The notes under the pieces were generated by a model, which did not search any database, was not told the origin of the DNA, and worked only from the letters and a program-made list of their open reading frames with translations. A program made the translations under genes and the position numbers. A DNA stretch of 64,000 nt from JASSUD01 sp031963405 (GTDB lineage Bacteria > Pseudomonadota > Gammaproteobacteria > Burkholderiales > Burkholderiaceae): positions 930,001 through 994,000 of the forward strand of contig JASSUJ010000001.1 of NCBI GenBank assembly GCA_031963405.1, read 5' to 3'. Positions 35,790 to 44,442 of this stretch are shown here, piece by piece (position 1 is the stretch's first letter; every line of letters starts with the position of its first letter).

Positions 35790-37025
35790 CTAAAGCATCG
35801 GCGAGCGATCTCCCGTTGCAAACGCCGACAACCCTTCTTGAATACCGCGCCCAAACCCAATTACTTTAAACAGTTCACCCATTTCTGATTCTGCCAGCAG
35901 TTTTTGCACGGCATTGGCCGCCGGCAAAAAACGCTGTGTGTCTTGTGGATTCAGTTGCTGCAGCACATCGAGAATGCCGCAATTGATTAAAAAGCGTGCT
36001 TGCGAGGTGTAGCCAAGCAAATCCACACCCGTCTCCAAAGCGGCTTCGGCAAGGCTGCTAAATTCGATATGCGAAGTAATATCTTGCAGCCCTGGATAAA
36101 GAAAAGGGTCAGTGTGCGCATGGTGCCGGCAATGGCACATTAAAGTGCCTGTTGCGCGCTGCGGATGATAGTACTCATGGCGCGGAAAACCATAGTCAAT
36201 CAAAAGCAACGCACCGCGTGTCAGCATGCGGCAGACAGTCTGAACAAATGCTGTGGCCGCGGCGTGGGCTTCGGTGACATAGTCGTGCTCTCCCGGCACA
36301 GCCGCAAGTAATGTATTCAACGCTGGGCTATCAGCAGCTGACCGATCACGAAAGACAAAAGATGCCTCGACTGCATGCGTCTCACCAGGTGCGCTTGCAC
36401 TGGGTTGCGTTAGATGATGTGCTATGCCTCGCTCAAACCACACACCGTTTAGACGTGCAAACAGTTGTACCGGCATGGCATCCAGCACTTCATTACCCAA
36501 TGCTACGCCAGCAAATGTTTCAGGCAAGGTATTCACCCATTGCACCCGCGCGACCCACTCAGGCGCATATTTAGCTAATGTGGCTTGCTGCTGAGCGCGT
36601 AAGGTGCCAGAAACTTCGACAATCGTATAACGCTCGCAAGGTATGCCTAAATCTGCCAGCGCTAGTAATAGCTGCGCAGCTAATTTTCCTGTGCCGGCGC
36701 CAAACTCCATCACTTGATGCGTGCCCGAGGCTTGCAGGGCTTCGCCTACCGCTCGCGCCAGTGCCTGTGCAAAAAGAGGCGATAATTCTGGCGCCGTGAT
36801 GAAATCACTTCCATCTTCAGAAGTACGGCCAAATTTCACTGCACCACCGCTGTAATAGCCAAGACCGGGCGTATAAAGAGCAAGTTCCATATAGCGGCTA
36901 AAGGACAGCCAGCCGCCTGCTTGCTCGAGTTGAGAGGCAATATGCAAACTCAGCGCTTGAGAATGGGTCAGCGCAATGGCATCTGGAGCAGGTAAACTAG
37001 CGGTTTGGCAAAAATCAGTATTCAT
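35790..37025 (-). CDS. MidA/NDUFAF7-family SAM-dependent methyltransferase
   Basis: The 411-residue product has the family start GGWLSFSRYMELALYTPGLG, then YYSGGAVKFGRTSEDGSDFI with TAPELSPLFAQALARAV, the SAM-binding MEFGAGTGKLAAQLLLAL, and GVALGNEVLDAMPV. RGALLLIDYGFPRHEYYHP and GTLMCHCRHH follow. These mark the MidA family, whose mitochondrial member NDUFAF7 methylates an arginine of complex I subunit NDUFS2. The bacterial target is not settled. ATG 37025 gives the usual length. It is divergent from folB, with palindromic repeats in the gap. Confidence 0.92.
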   Translation of the reverse strand: MNTDFCQTASLPAPDAIALTHSQALSLHIASQLEQAGGWLSFSRYMELALYTPGLGYYSGGAVKFGRTSEDGSDFITAPELSPLFAQALARAVGEALQASGTHQVMEFGAGTGKLAAQLLLALADLGIPCERYTIVEVSGTLRAQQQATLAKYAPEWVARVQWVNTLPETFAGVALGNEVLDAMPVQLFARLNGVWFERGIAHHLTQPSASAPGETHAVEASFVFRDRSAADSPALNTLLAAVPGEHDYVTEAHAAATAFVQTVCRMLTRGALLLIDYGFPRHEYYHPQRATGTLMCHCRHHAHTDPFLYPGLQDITSHIEFSSLAEAALETGVDLLGYTSQARFLINCGILDVLQQLNPQDTQRFLPAANAVQKLLAESEMGELFKVIGFGRGIQEGLSAFATGDRSPML

Positions 37026-37046
37026 TACAGTATTGAAAGTACGAAG

Positions 37047-37160
37047 AAAACGCTGAATAAATCGCGCTCAACGAATGTTAAGGAAGGTCTGCATAAGCTG
37101 CAGACAAGGAATGCCGATACAGGCAGTACGTTAGTACTGGCAGTTAGGCGGCGCTGAACA
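37047..37160. repeat. Two partial family A copies upstream of midA/folB
   Basis: The first (37047-37080) is one arm, AACGCTGAATAAATCGCG, with a decayed core start. The second (37081-37160) holds AAGGAATGCCGATACAGGCA, the palindrome CAGTACGTTAGTACTG and GGCGGCGCTGAAC but lacks a full right arm. Confidence 0.65.
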
Positions 37161-37296
37161 AGGCGCGAGTAAGTCAGCAAAAACGACGTAGCCAATAAAA
37201 GCTACATAAAACTAACAACACAGCAAACAACGTAGGAAAACAAAGCCCCGGCCTCGGTTTTCCATCACTATTGCACTTAGTTTCACTTAAGCCTCT

Positions 37297-37692
37297 ATGT
37301 TCAATGCGCTCTTAGATCCACGCTTAGCCGATTGTCGGCGGCTTTTTTTACGCAACTATACCGTTAACCTGCACATTGGCGTGTATGACAGCGAGAAAAA
37401 AGCGGCGCAGCAGGTGCTGATTAATGTCGATTTATTTGTGCCATTGGCTTATTCAACGCCTGTTGCCGATCAACTCAATGAAGTTGTCGACTATGATCTT
37501 ATGCGCGACACCATCATGCAGCGCACCGCACAGGGGCATATTCATTTGCAAGAAACATTATGTGATGATCTGGCTCAACGCTTACTAGCGCATCCACAAA
37601 TTCGCGCAGTACGCGTTTGTATTGAAAAATCCGCTGCCTATCCAGATTGTGATGGCGTAGGCGTTGAAGTATTTCATATTAAAGATGCCTAA
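37297..37692 (+). CDS. folB: Dihydroneopterin aldolase
   Basis: It cleaves 7,8-dihydroneopterin to 6-hydroxymethyl-dihydropterin in folate synthesis. The 131-residue product has LFLRNYTVNLHIGVYDSEKK (the N-terminal strand with the IGVYDxEK motif) and QQVLINVDLFVPL. It also has VVDYDLMRDTI, QETLCDDLAQRLL (Glu contacting the pterin) and VRVCIEKSAAYPDCDGVGVE (the catalytic-lysine strand). Length is near the family norm. It precedes ttcA, separated by a full family A palindrome. FolE2 and YgfA elsewhere in the window are pathway partners. Confidence 0.93.
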   Translation: MFNALLDPRLADCRRLFLRNYTVNLHIGVYDSEKKAAQQVLINVDLFVPLAYSTPVADQLNEVVDYDLMRDTIMQRTAQGHIHLQETLCDDLAQRLLAHPQIRAVRVCIEKSAAYPDCDGVGVEVFHIKDA

Positions 37693-37811
37693 TGAGGAGC
37701 TTAAGCCGATTCTTGGCTGCTCGGATGAATACAAACCATCCTTTACACCAAATTCAGCAAAACCGTGACGAGCTATGCGCCGCATGTGCTGCAATATTTG
37801 TAGGGATATAA

Positions 37812-37923
37812 GGAAGTGCTGAATAAATCGCGAGCAAGGAATGCCTTTGCTGCCCGTACACTAGTACAAGAAATAGACAAATGCAGCTGGCATGACGCCG
37901 CTCCCGGTTTATTCAACGCTTCC
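37812..37923. repeat. Palindromic repeat family A, full copy ahead of ttcA
   Basis: The arms are GGAAGTGCTGAATAAATCG and CGGTTTATTCAACGCTTCC. The core has GCAAGGAATGCCTTTGCTGC, GTACACTAGTAC and GGCATGACGCCGC. It ends 14 bases before the ttcA ATG, so the folded arm would sit against the ribosome site. The arms differ from the ACCTCT-type copies. Confidence 0.85.
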
Positions 37924-37937
37924 ATAGGGAAAAAGAA

Positions 37938-38942
37938 ATGGCTGTTTTAGAAACGGTACACACCATGCCGGTATATTTCACTAAAAAGAGAACCGACCCA
38001 GTGAGCGTACTGCCCCTGACTGATACTGATGCCGATTTCGACGCGTCAGCCGAAGACACACCAGATGCGCCTAATCGCCGACGGCTAAGAGAAGCTTACG
38101 AACATAATAAGCTCACCAAACGACTAGCACGCCAAACTAGCCAGGCACTTAGCCATTATCAAATGATCGAAGCTGGCGATAAAGTCATGGTGTGTTTATC
38201 AGGCGGTAAAGATAGCTATGCGCTGCTAGATATTTTGCTGCGCCTACGCGAACGTGCGCCATTCCATTTTGATCTCGTCGCAGTCAATCTCGACCAGAAG
38301 CAGCCTGGTTTTCCAGAGCATGTGCTGCCGGATTATTTAAAGCAACGTGGTGTGCCTTTTCATATTGAAGAGCAAGATACCTACAGCATTGTTAAACGCT
38401 TGGTGCCTGAAGGGAAAACGACTTGCTCGCTGTGCTCGCGCTTAAGACGCGGCATTCTGTATAAAGTGGCGAGTCAGCTGGGCGCCACCAAGATTGCATT
38501 AGGGCATCATCGTGACGATATTGTGGAAACGCTCTTTTTGAATCTTTTTTATGGCAGTAAGTTAAAGGGCATGGCCCCTAAGCTACAGTCAGATGATGGT
38601 CAACACATCGTGATTCGCCCGCTAGCCTATGTCAAAGAAAGCGATCTGCAAGCTTATGCGAAGCTACGGCGCTTTCCGATTATTCCGTGCAATTTATGCG
38701 GCAGTCAGCCGAATTTAAAACGTGCAGAAATGAAAGCACTGATTCATGATTGGGAAAAACGTTATCCAGGACGTATTGATAATCTTTTTAAAGGGCTGGC
38801 TAGCGTCGTCCCTTCGCACCTGATGGACCGTGAATTATTTAATTTCGGCAACTTGCGCCCAACCGGCACCCCTGATGCGAATGGCGACTTGGCTTTTGAT
38901 GACGAACCTTGCAGCAGCGCTGCAGATTTGTCCGACTTATAA
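37938..38942 (+). CDS. ttcA: tRNA 2-thiocytidine synthetase TtcA
   Basis: It thiolates C32 of several tRNAs using ATP and an iron-sulphur cluster. The 334-residue product has the PP-loop VCLSGGKDSYALLDILLRL (about residues 93-111) and the cysteine pair CSLCSRLRRGILYKVA that holds the cluster. ALGHHRDDIVETLFLNLFYG and a later CNLCGSQPNLKRAEMK follow. An N-terminal extension of about 45 residues before the conserved KLTKRL is present, as in other Burkholderiales. The ATG at 37938 follows AGGGAAAAAGA. A palindrome ends just upstream. It is followed closely by glmU. Confidence 0.96.
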   Translation: MAVLETVHTMPVYFTKKRTDPVSVLPLTDTDADFDASAEDTPDAPNRRRLREAYEHNKLTKRLARQTSQALSHYQMIEAGDKVMVCLSGGKDSYALLDILLRLRERAPFHFDLVAVNLDQKQPGFPEHVLPDYLKQRGVPFHIEEQDTYSIVKRLVPEGKTTCSLCSRLRRGILYKVASQLGATKIALGHHRDDIVETLFLNLFYGSKLKGMAPKLQSDDGQHIVIRPLAYVKESDLQAYAKLRRFPIIPCNLCGSQPNLKRAEMKALIHDWEKRYPGRIDNLFKGLASVVPSHLMDRELFNFGNLRPTGTPDANGDLAFDDEPCSSAADLSDL

Positions 38943-38958
38943 GTAAGTGAATAATCTC

Positions 38959-40338
38959 GTGAATATTGTGATTTTGGCCGCTGGTGGCGGCACCCGGATG
39001 CGCTCTAGCTTGCCTAAAGTACTGCATCCACTCGCAGGACAACCCCTCCTTGCACATGTACTTGATACAGCTCGCGCACTTGCGCCCACCAAGCTGATTG
39101 TGATCGTCGGCCACAGCGCTCAAGCTGTACAACAAGCGACAGCTGCACCTGATGTTGAGTTTGTATTTCAGCAGCAGCAGCTGGGTACTGGCCATGCAGT
39201 GCAGCAAGCATTACCACTGTTAGATACCAACGTGCCCACGCTCGTGTTGTATGGCGACGTGCCGCTCATACGCGCGGCCACGCTCTCTCGACTTATCCAG
39301 CAATGCCAGGCTAGCAGCGCCTATGGCATCTTGACAGCCGTTGTCCCTGACCCAACCGGGTATGGGCGCATCGTACGTGATGAAGCGCAGCGCGTGGTTA
39401 AGATCGTCGAGCAAAAAGATGCTAATGAAGCCGAGCGCGCCATTCATGAAATTAATACAGGTATCGTCGTGATACCAACTGCGCGCCTAGCGAATTGGTT
39501 AGCTGCATTAAAAAATAATAATGGGAAACACGAATATTATTTAACCGATGTGGTCGAACAAGCTCATCAGGATGGGGTAGCGATCGTAACAACTACACCA
39601 GCAGATTTTTGGGAGACACTTGGTGTTAACGATCAAGCGCAGCTTGCTCAACTCGAACGGCTCAAGCAACACCACACGGCAACTGAGCTGATGGCACAGG
39701 GTGTGCGAATCGTGGATCCAGCGCGCCTAGACGTACGCGGCCAACTTAGCTGTGGCAGTAATGTATCGATTGATGTGAACTGCATCTTCGAAGGCCAAGT
39801 TAGTCTAGCCGAAGGGGTGCAAATTGGCCCGAACTGCGTACTAAAAAACACCACCGTCGCAGCGGGCACTACTATCCACGCCTTTACCCATATTGAAGAC
39901 GCACAGATTGGCGCGCATGCCGTGGTCGGCCCATATGCGCGCTTGCGTCCAGGCGCAGTGCTAGCCGAGCAGACACGCGTAGGTAATTTTGTAGAAATTA
40001 AGCAAACTAGCTTAGGCGTAGGCAGCAAAGTCAATCACTTAGCTTATGTGGGCGACGCTGAGATAGGCGCACAGGTTAATATCGGCGCGGGAGTGATTAC
40101 CTGCAACTATGACGGGGCAAATAAACACCGCACAGTTATCGAAGACAATGTTTTCGTCGGCTCTGATGCGCAACTTATTGCGCCTGTGCGCATTAGGCAA
40201 AACACCACTATTGCAGCGGGCACCACCGTTTGGAAAGATGCACCTCCACACGCTCTTATACTTAATCAAAAAATCCAGGTAGCACAGGTTGGTTACGTGC
40301 GACCTACCAATACCAAAGTTAACAAAGAAGATACTTAA
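38959..40338 (+). CDS. glmU: Bifunctional GlmU: GlcNAc-1-P uridyltransferase / GlcN-1-P acetyltransferase
   Basis: It makes UDP-GlcNAc for peptidoglycan and LPS. The N-terminal half has the pyrophosphorylase start NIVILAAGGGTRMRSSLPKV with VLYGDVPLI and the metal-binding HEINTG. The C-terminal half is a left-handed beta-helix with hexapeptide repeats (IGPNCVLKNTTVAAGT, GPYARLRPGAVL, IGAGVITCNYDGANKH). GTG 38959 is preferred because the protein then begins with the family start; GTG 38947 would add four residues. It begins 17 bases after ttcA ends, and glmS follows after two bases, so the last two are surely co-translated. Confidence 0.96.
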   Translation: MNIVILAAGGGTRMRSSLPKVLHPLAGQPLLAHVLDTARALAPTKLIVIVGHSAQAVQQATAAPDVEFVFQQQQLGTGHAVQQALPLLDTNVPTLVLYGDVPLIRAATLSRLIQQCQASSAYGILTAVVPDPTGYGRIVRDEAQRVVKIVEQKDANEAERAIHEINTGIVVIPTARLANWLAALKNNNGKHEYYLTDVVEQAHQDGVAIVTTTPADFWETLGVNDQAQLAQLERLKQHHTATELMAQGVRIVDPARLDVRGQLSCGSNVSIDVNCIFEGQVSLAEGVQIGPNCVLKNTTVAAGTTIHAFTHIEDAQIGAHAVVGPYARLRPGAVLAEQTRVGNFVEIKQTSLGVGSKVNHLAYVGDAEIGAQVNIGAGVITCNYDGANKHRTVIEDNVFVGSDAQLIAPVRIRQNTTIAAGTTVWKDAPPHALILNQKIQVAQVGYVRPTNTKVNKEDT

Positions 40339-40340
40339 TC

Positions 40341-42155
40341 ATGTGCGGCATCGTCGGCGCTGTAGCTCAGCGCAATATCGTTCCAGTTTTACTCGAAGGG
40401 CTACAACGGCTCGAATACCGCGGCTATGACTCATGCGGCGTGGCCGTGGTTGTCAACCAACAAGCGCAGCGCTTGCGCAGTGTGGCGCGGGTCGCTGACC
40501 TGGTTGAGCAGGTCAACACGACAAGTCTAACCAGCCACACTGGCATTGCCCACACTCGCTGGGCAACGCATGGCGCGCCTGTGACGGATAACGCACACCC
40601 GCTTTTCTCGCGCGAAACGATTGCGCTGGTGCATAACGGCATTATTGAAAATTACGAGACGCTGCGCGAAACGTTGCGTGAGCAAGGGTATGAATTCGTC
40701 AGCCAAACTGACACGGAAGTGATTGCACATCTTATCCATAGCCTCTATCAAGGCGACTTATTTAAGGCTGTGCAGCAAGCCGTACGGCAGCTGCATGGTG
40801 CATATGCGATTGCTGTTTTCAGTAAAGATGAACCAAGCTGCATCGTCGGTGCCCGACAAGGTTCACCGCTAGTTATTGGGGTTGGCCGCGACGAAAATTT
40901 CGTTGCCTCAGACGCGCTCGCCTTAGCCGAGCATACTGATCGTTTTATCTTCCTTGAAGAAGGCGACGTGTGCCGCTTGAGCCATAACGAGATAAAAATC
41001 ACAGATCGAAATAATTGCAGCGTCACGCGCCCGACCAAGCAAGTCGCCAATTACGGCAGCGCGGTTGAATTAGGGCCGTACCAACACTTTATGCAAAAAG
41101 AAATTTTCGAACAGCCTCGTGCTATCGCCGATACTTTGCCAGCTGACGAGGTTTTTTCACCAGCGCAATTTGGCGCCACAGAACAGCTATTCACACAAAT
41201 TGATAGCGTACTGATATTAGCCTGCGGCACCAGTTACTACGCCGGTCTAACCGCCAAATACTGGCTCGAATCCATCGCAGCGATACCTACTCAAGTAGAA
41301 ATTGCGAGTGAATATCGCTATCGCGATTCTGTGCCAAACCCAAATGCACTGGTCGTCGTGATTTCACAATCAGGTGAAACAGCCGATACTTTAGCAGCGC
41401 TTAAACACGCCCAAGCATTAGGCCACACCCGCACACTCGCCATTTGCAATGTAGCGAGCAGCACCATGATGCAGCTCACCGCCCTCTCCTTCTTGACACA
41501 TGCAGGCCCCGAGATCGGCGTTGCCTCAACCAAAGCGTTTACTACACAATTGATTGCGCTTTTTATGCTCGCCGTTACGCTCAGCAAAGCGCGTGGGCGT
41601 TTAAATGCTTATACAGAAGACACCTATCTGCAGCAGCTACGCCACCTACCCGCAGCACTCAATAGCGTGCTCGCGCTGGAAGCACAAATCATTGCTTGGT
41701 CCGAAGCTTTCGCACGTAAAGAAAATGCGCTGTTTCTCGGGCGTGGGCTACATTACCCAATCGCCTTAGAGGGTGCGCTCAAGCTCAAAGAAATTTCGTA
41801 TATCCATGCTGAAGCCTATCCGGCTGGAGAATTAAAACACGGGCCGCTCGCGCTCGTGACAGAAGCCATGCCTGTTGTCACCGTTGCGCCAAACGATGCT
41901 TTATTGGAAAAATTGAAATCTAATATGCAGGAAGTACAAGCGCGGGGCGGCGAACTCTATGTATTCGCTGATGCCGACACACGCATCGTCAGTAGCGACA
42001 ATATGCACGTGATTCGCATGCCAGAACACTACGGGCCCCTATCACCCATTCTGCATGTGGTACCACTGCAATTACTGGCCTACCACACCGCCCGCGCTCG
42101 CGGCACCGATGTAGATAAGCCGAGGAATTTAGCTAAGTCAGTGACGGTTGAATAA
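40341..42155 (+). CDS. glmS: Glucosamine-fructose-6-phosphate aminotransferase GlmS
   Basis: It makes glucosamine 6-phosphate from fructose 6-phosphate and glutamine, the committed step towards UDP-GlcNAc. The 604-residue product starts MCGIVGAVAQR with the catalytic Cys after Met removal, and has HTRWATHGAP and HNGIIENYETLR in the glutaminase half. The isomerase half has two SIS modules: ILACGTSYYAGLTAKYW, VVISQSGETADTLAAL, GPEIGVASTKAFTTQL, and the late LKEISYIHAEAYPAGELKHG. The end DKPRNLAKSVTVE is the invariant C-terminus. It directly follows glmU. Confidence 0.98.
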   Translation: MCGIVGAVAQRNIVPVLLEGLQRLEYRGYDSCGVAVVVNQQAQRLRSVARVADLVEQVNTTSLTSHTGIAHTRWATHGAPVTDNAHPLFSRETIALVHNGIIENYETLRETLREQGYEFVSQTDTEVIAHLIHSLYQGDLFKAVQQAVRQLHGAYAIAVFSKDEPSCIVGARQGSPLVIGVGRDENFVASDALALAEHTDRFIFLEEGDVCRLSHNEIKITDRNNCSVTRPTKQVANYGSAVELGPYQHFMQKEIFEQPRAIADTLPADEVFSPAQFGATEQLFTQIDSVLILACGTSYYAGLTAKYWLESIAAIPTQVEIASEYRYRDSVPNPNALVVVISQSGETADTLAALKHAQALGHTRTLAICNVASSTMMQLTALSFLTHAGPEIGVASTKAFTTQLIALFMLAVTLSKARGRLNAYTEDTYLQQLRHLPAALNSVLALEAQIIAWSEAFARKENALFLGRGLHYPIALEGALKLKEISYIHAEAYPAGELKHGPLALVTEAMPVVTVAPNDALLEKLKSNMQEVQARGGELYVFADADTRIVSSDNMHVIRMPEHYGPLSPILHVVPLQLLAYHTARARGTDVDKPRNLAKSVTVE

Positions 42156-42208
42156 AGCAAACTGTATTGTCAACTTAAGCAAAAACAATGTCATTACATA
42201 CCTACAAT

Positions 42209-42580
42209 TCAGCCATTGTGGTTTTCATTGTCGGCATCTTGACGAACAGCAGACAGCTGCTTCAATAACTCAGAAAGCGCTGTTTGCATCGTATCCCACA
42301 CTACCTCGAGGTTGATATCGAAGTAACCATGAGCGATACGATTACGCATACCACGCATGCTACGCCATGGCACTTCGGGACACGCCAGGACAAAATCGGC
42401 GTGCCAATCCATCACCTTTTTTGCGGCCTCTCCTACAATGATGAGACTCATGATGACAGCTTGCTGAGTGCGTTTATCTTCAAGGAAATCGATCTTGCTC
42501 AAACCGTCAACAAAACTGCACGCCTCTGTTGCAGCCTGTTGAATATGATCGAGATAATCAGAAAGACGGTTTTAGTTCAT
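42209..42580 (-). pseudogene. HepT-like HEPN RNase toxin with a stop at codon 3
   Basis: Read from ATG 42580, which overlaps the MNT stop as ATGA, the frame is M-N-stop-N-R-L-S-D-Y-L-D-H-I and then a full HEPN protein. That includes LSKIDFLEDKRTQQAVIMSL, IIVGEAAKKV and the R-x4-H motif RNRIAHGY that forms the RNase site. The TAA (42572-42574) replaces what is usually a Glu, Lys or Gln codon, so normal translation would stop at once. The next start in frame with a natural signal is not obvious (a TTG at 42502 lacks a ribosome site and removes the first helix). The toxin is probably silenced, while the motif residues are otherwise intact. Confidence 0.8.
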
Positions 42581-42852
42581 ACCGGTTGCGCCTCGGCTAG
42601 CACTTGGGCACGAAACTTTAGGGGCAAGTCAGCGGGGGTCAACACATCAACGTGAACTCCTAGCAAAGACTCAAGTTCGACTTGCAGGCCACCTAGGTCA
42701 AACAGCGTTGTGCCAGGTAACGCATCGACCAACAAGTCAAGATCACTGCCATCTTGATCGTTGCCATGCAGCACCGAGCCAAAGATGCGAGGGTCCGCTG
42801 TATGAAAGCGGCCAGCTAATTTGCGGATGACGCTTCGTTTAAGGTCAAGCAC
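42577..42852 (-). CDS. MNT-family nucleotidyltransferase antitoxin (MntA-like)
   Basis: The 91-residue product has the minimal nucleotidyltransferase motif FGSVLHGNDQDGSDLDLLVD (residues 24-43), with GS and the DxD metal site. In MntA-HepT systems this protein blocks the HEPN RNase, in studied cases by adding AMP groups to it. Its stop overlaps the ATG of the HEPN gene, as in active systems. The start is the ATG at 42852. Because the toxin gene carries a nonsense codon, this antitoxin may now be an orphan. Confidence 0.9.
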   Translation of the reverse strand: MLDLKRSVIRKLAGRFHTADPRIFGSVLHGNDQDGSDLDLLVDALPGTTLFDLGGLQVELESLLGVHVDVLTPADLPLKFRAQVLAEAQPV

Positions 42853-42960
42853 GATTGATGGTCGTATTGCACACCTTGAACAAATTTAGTTATCAAAATT
42901 CATCAAAGCCATTAAAACATTTGAAAATATTATTTTCAAATGCTATTTCTGCTGCGATCA

Positions 42961-43905
42961 CTAACACAAGCCTTCCGTCTCAAGCGCACCCATTTGTAAG
43001 TTCATACATTGGATAGCTGCACCTGATGCACCTTTGCCTAGGTTATCAAGGCGTGCCATGGTGACGATGCGCTCAGCATGGCCAAAGACGAAAAGATCAA
43101 CGCAGTTAGTACCATTGCATGCCTGCACATCAAAGAAGCCTTGCTCGAGATTTTCTTCTGCGCCAAATGGTGCAACTCGGATAAAAGGTTCGCCTTGATA
43201 ATAATCAGCAAGAGCCGCATGCAAATCTTCTGGTCCAATACGACGCGTGAAATATTGCGGATGAAAAAAAGTCGTAACGGCCAAGCCTTGGTAAAAATTT
43301 GCCACCAAAGGCGTAAAGATAGGCATCGCGGCTAAGCCTGCATGAGCCTTCATCTCTGGCAAATGTTTATGCTCCAAGCCCAGCGCGTAGGGACGGGGGC
43401 TAGCTAGTTTGTCGTTTTGACCGGCCTCATATTCAGCAATCATTGGCTTGCCGCCACCGCTATAGCCAGTTATCGAATAGCAACTAAAAGGATGTTCAGG
43501 CGGCACCATACCAAGCGCTACCAGCGGCTGTACTGACAATACAAAAGCCGAGGCGTGGCAGCCTGGTACGGCAATACGTTTAGCATGGCGAATACGCTCG
43601 CGTTGCGTGGGGCTTAATTCAGGTAGCCCATAGGCCCAATCTGGATGCGTACGAAAAGCTGTGCTCGCATCGATCACGCAGGTATTCGGATTTTCAACTA
43701 AGGCGACCGATTCACGTGCAGCCACATCCGGTAAACAAAGAAAAGTAATGTCGGAAGCATTAATCAAGGCAGCGCGCGCTGCTTTTTCTTTGCGCTTACT
43801 TTCATCAATCTGCAACAGTTCGATATCGCGGCGTTGCGTTAAGCGCTCAACAATTTTTAGACCAGTTGTGCCTTCTTGGCCGTCAATAAATACTTTAGTG
43901 CTCAT
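42961..43905 (-). CDS. argC: N-acetyl-gamma-glutamyl-phosphate reductase ArgC (type 2)
   Basis: It reduces N-acetylglutamyl phosphate in arginine synthesis. The 314-residue product begins with KVFIDGQEGTTGLKIVERL, the NADP fold of the short type 2 family. VIDASTAFRTHPDWAYGLPE follows, and then the catalytic cysteine in RIAVPGCHASAFVL and the ITGYSGGGKPMIAEYE motif. Length fits that family. ATG 43905 is the conserved start. No other arginine gene is adjacent. The gap to pyrE holds two repeat elements. Confidence 0.95.
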   Translation of the reverse strand: MSTKVFIDGQEGTTGLKIVERLTQRRDIELLQIDESKRKEKAARAALINASDITFLCLPDVAARESVALVENPNTCVIDASTAFRTHPDWAYGLPELSPTQRERIRHAKRIAVPGCHASAFVLSVQPLVALGMVPPEHPFSCYSITGYSGGGKPMIAEYEAGQNDKLASPRPYALGLEHKHLPEMKAHAGLAAMPIFTPLVANFYQGLAVTTFFHPQYFTRRIGPEDLHAALADYYQGEPFIRVAPFGAEENLEQGFFDVQACNGTNCVDLFVFGHAERIVTMARLDNLGKGASGAAIQCMNLQMGALETEGLC

Positions 43906-43956
43906 TTAGGGTGTTCTTTATTTTTAAAACCTGTCGATAAATTGGCGACCCAGTTA

Positions 43957-44019
43957 TTAAGAAAGGTCTGCACAACCCGTCGTCATTCCTTGCACGCGGC
44001 TTGTACAGACCTTTCTTAG
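43957..44019. repeat. Short palindrome related to family A upstream of argC
   Basis: TTAAGAAAGGTCTGCACAA mirrors TTGTACAGACCTTTCTTAG. The inside has CGTCATTCCTTGC, the reverse of GCAAGGAATG from the family A core, but the GTAC palindrome is absent. About 63 bp, so a shortened copy. The arms recall GGAAGGTCTGCA at 37082. Confidence 0.6.
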
Positions 44020-44231
44020 CGAAGCCATTACTCAATTAGCAGCAATAATGCAGCAAAACCGGGCAAAAACCAATATATACCTAAACTCATACACTGCTTC
44101 CAAACGCTGCTCAACATGTGGCAACTCATTCTGACGTACCGTCTCATCACCAACGCGACATGATGAAAAAGCACTCGCCACTTAGGACCTGCGCCGTATT
44201 TATTGGCGCAGATCTAAAGACCGTAATTGAA

Positions 44232-44406
44232 CCTCAGAACCTGTCTACAAATTGTCTAAAAGGCTGTCAGTCGGGGGAGGCCCTTAGTTGAGTAAACCTT
44301 GCAGGAACCGGAGTGTACGTGGGTGTACATGAGGATTCCGAGCACCGCCCAGGATTTGAAAAAACGCGAATCACGGCCTTTTAGGCTATTTGTAAACAGG
44401 TTCTCA
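44232..44406. repeat. Repeat family B, best copy
   Basis: The terminal arms are inverted. The left begins CTCAGAACCTGTCTACAAAT with TCTAAAAGGC, and the right ends CGGCCTTTTAGG, ATTTGTAAACAGGTTCTCAG. The inside holds GTCAGTCGGGGGAGG, GAGTGTACGTGGGTGTACAT and CCGAGCACCGCCCAGGATTT, shared with 9361-9498 in reverse. It lies between argC and pyrE. Confidence 0.85.
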
Positions 44407-44442
44407 GAAAAAGTCGAACTCAAAAGCTAAATTCTTAACCCA

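Noticed and set aside
44188..44208. Hairpin CTGCGCC/GGCGCAG between argC and pyrE
   Set aside because: Only 7 bp without a U-run and 180 bases from the nearest gene. Not enough to call a terminator or an RNA gene.
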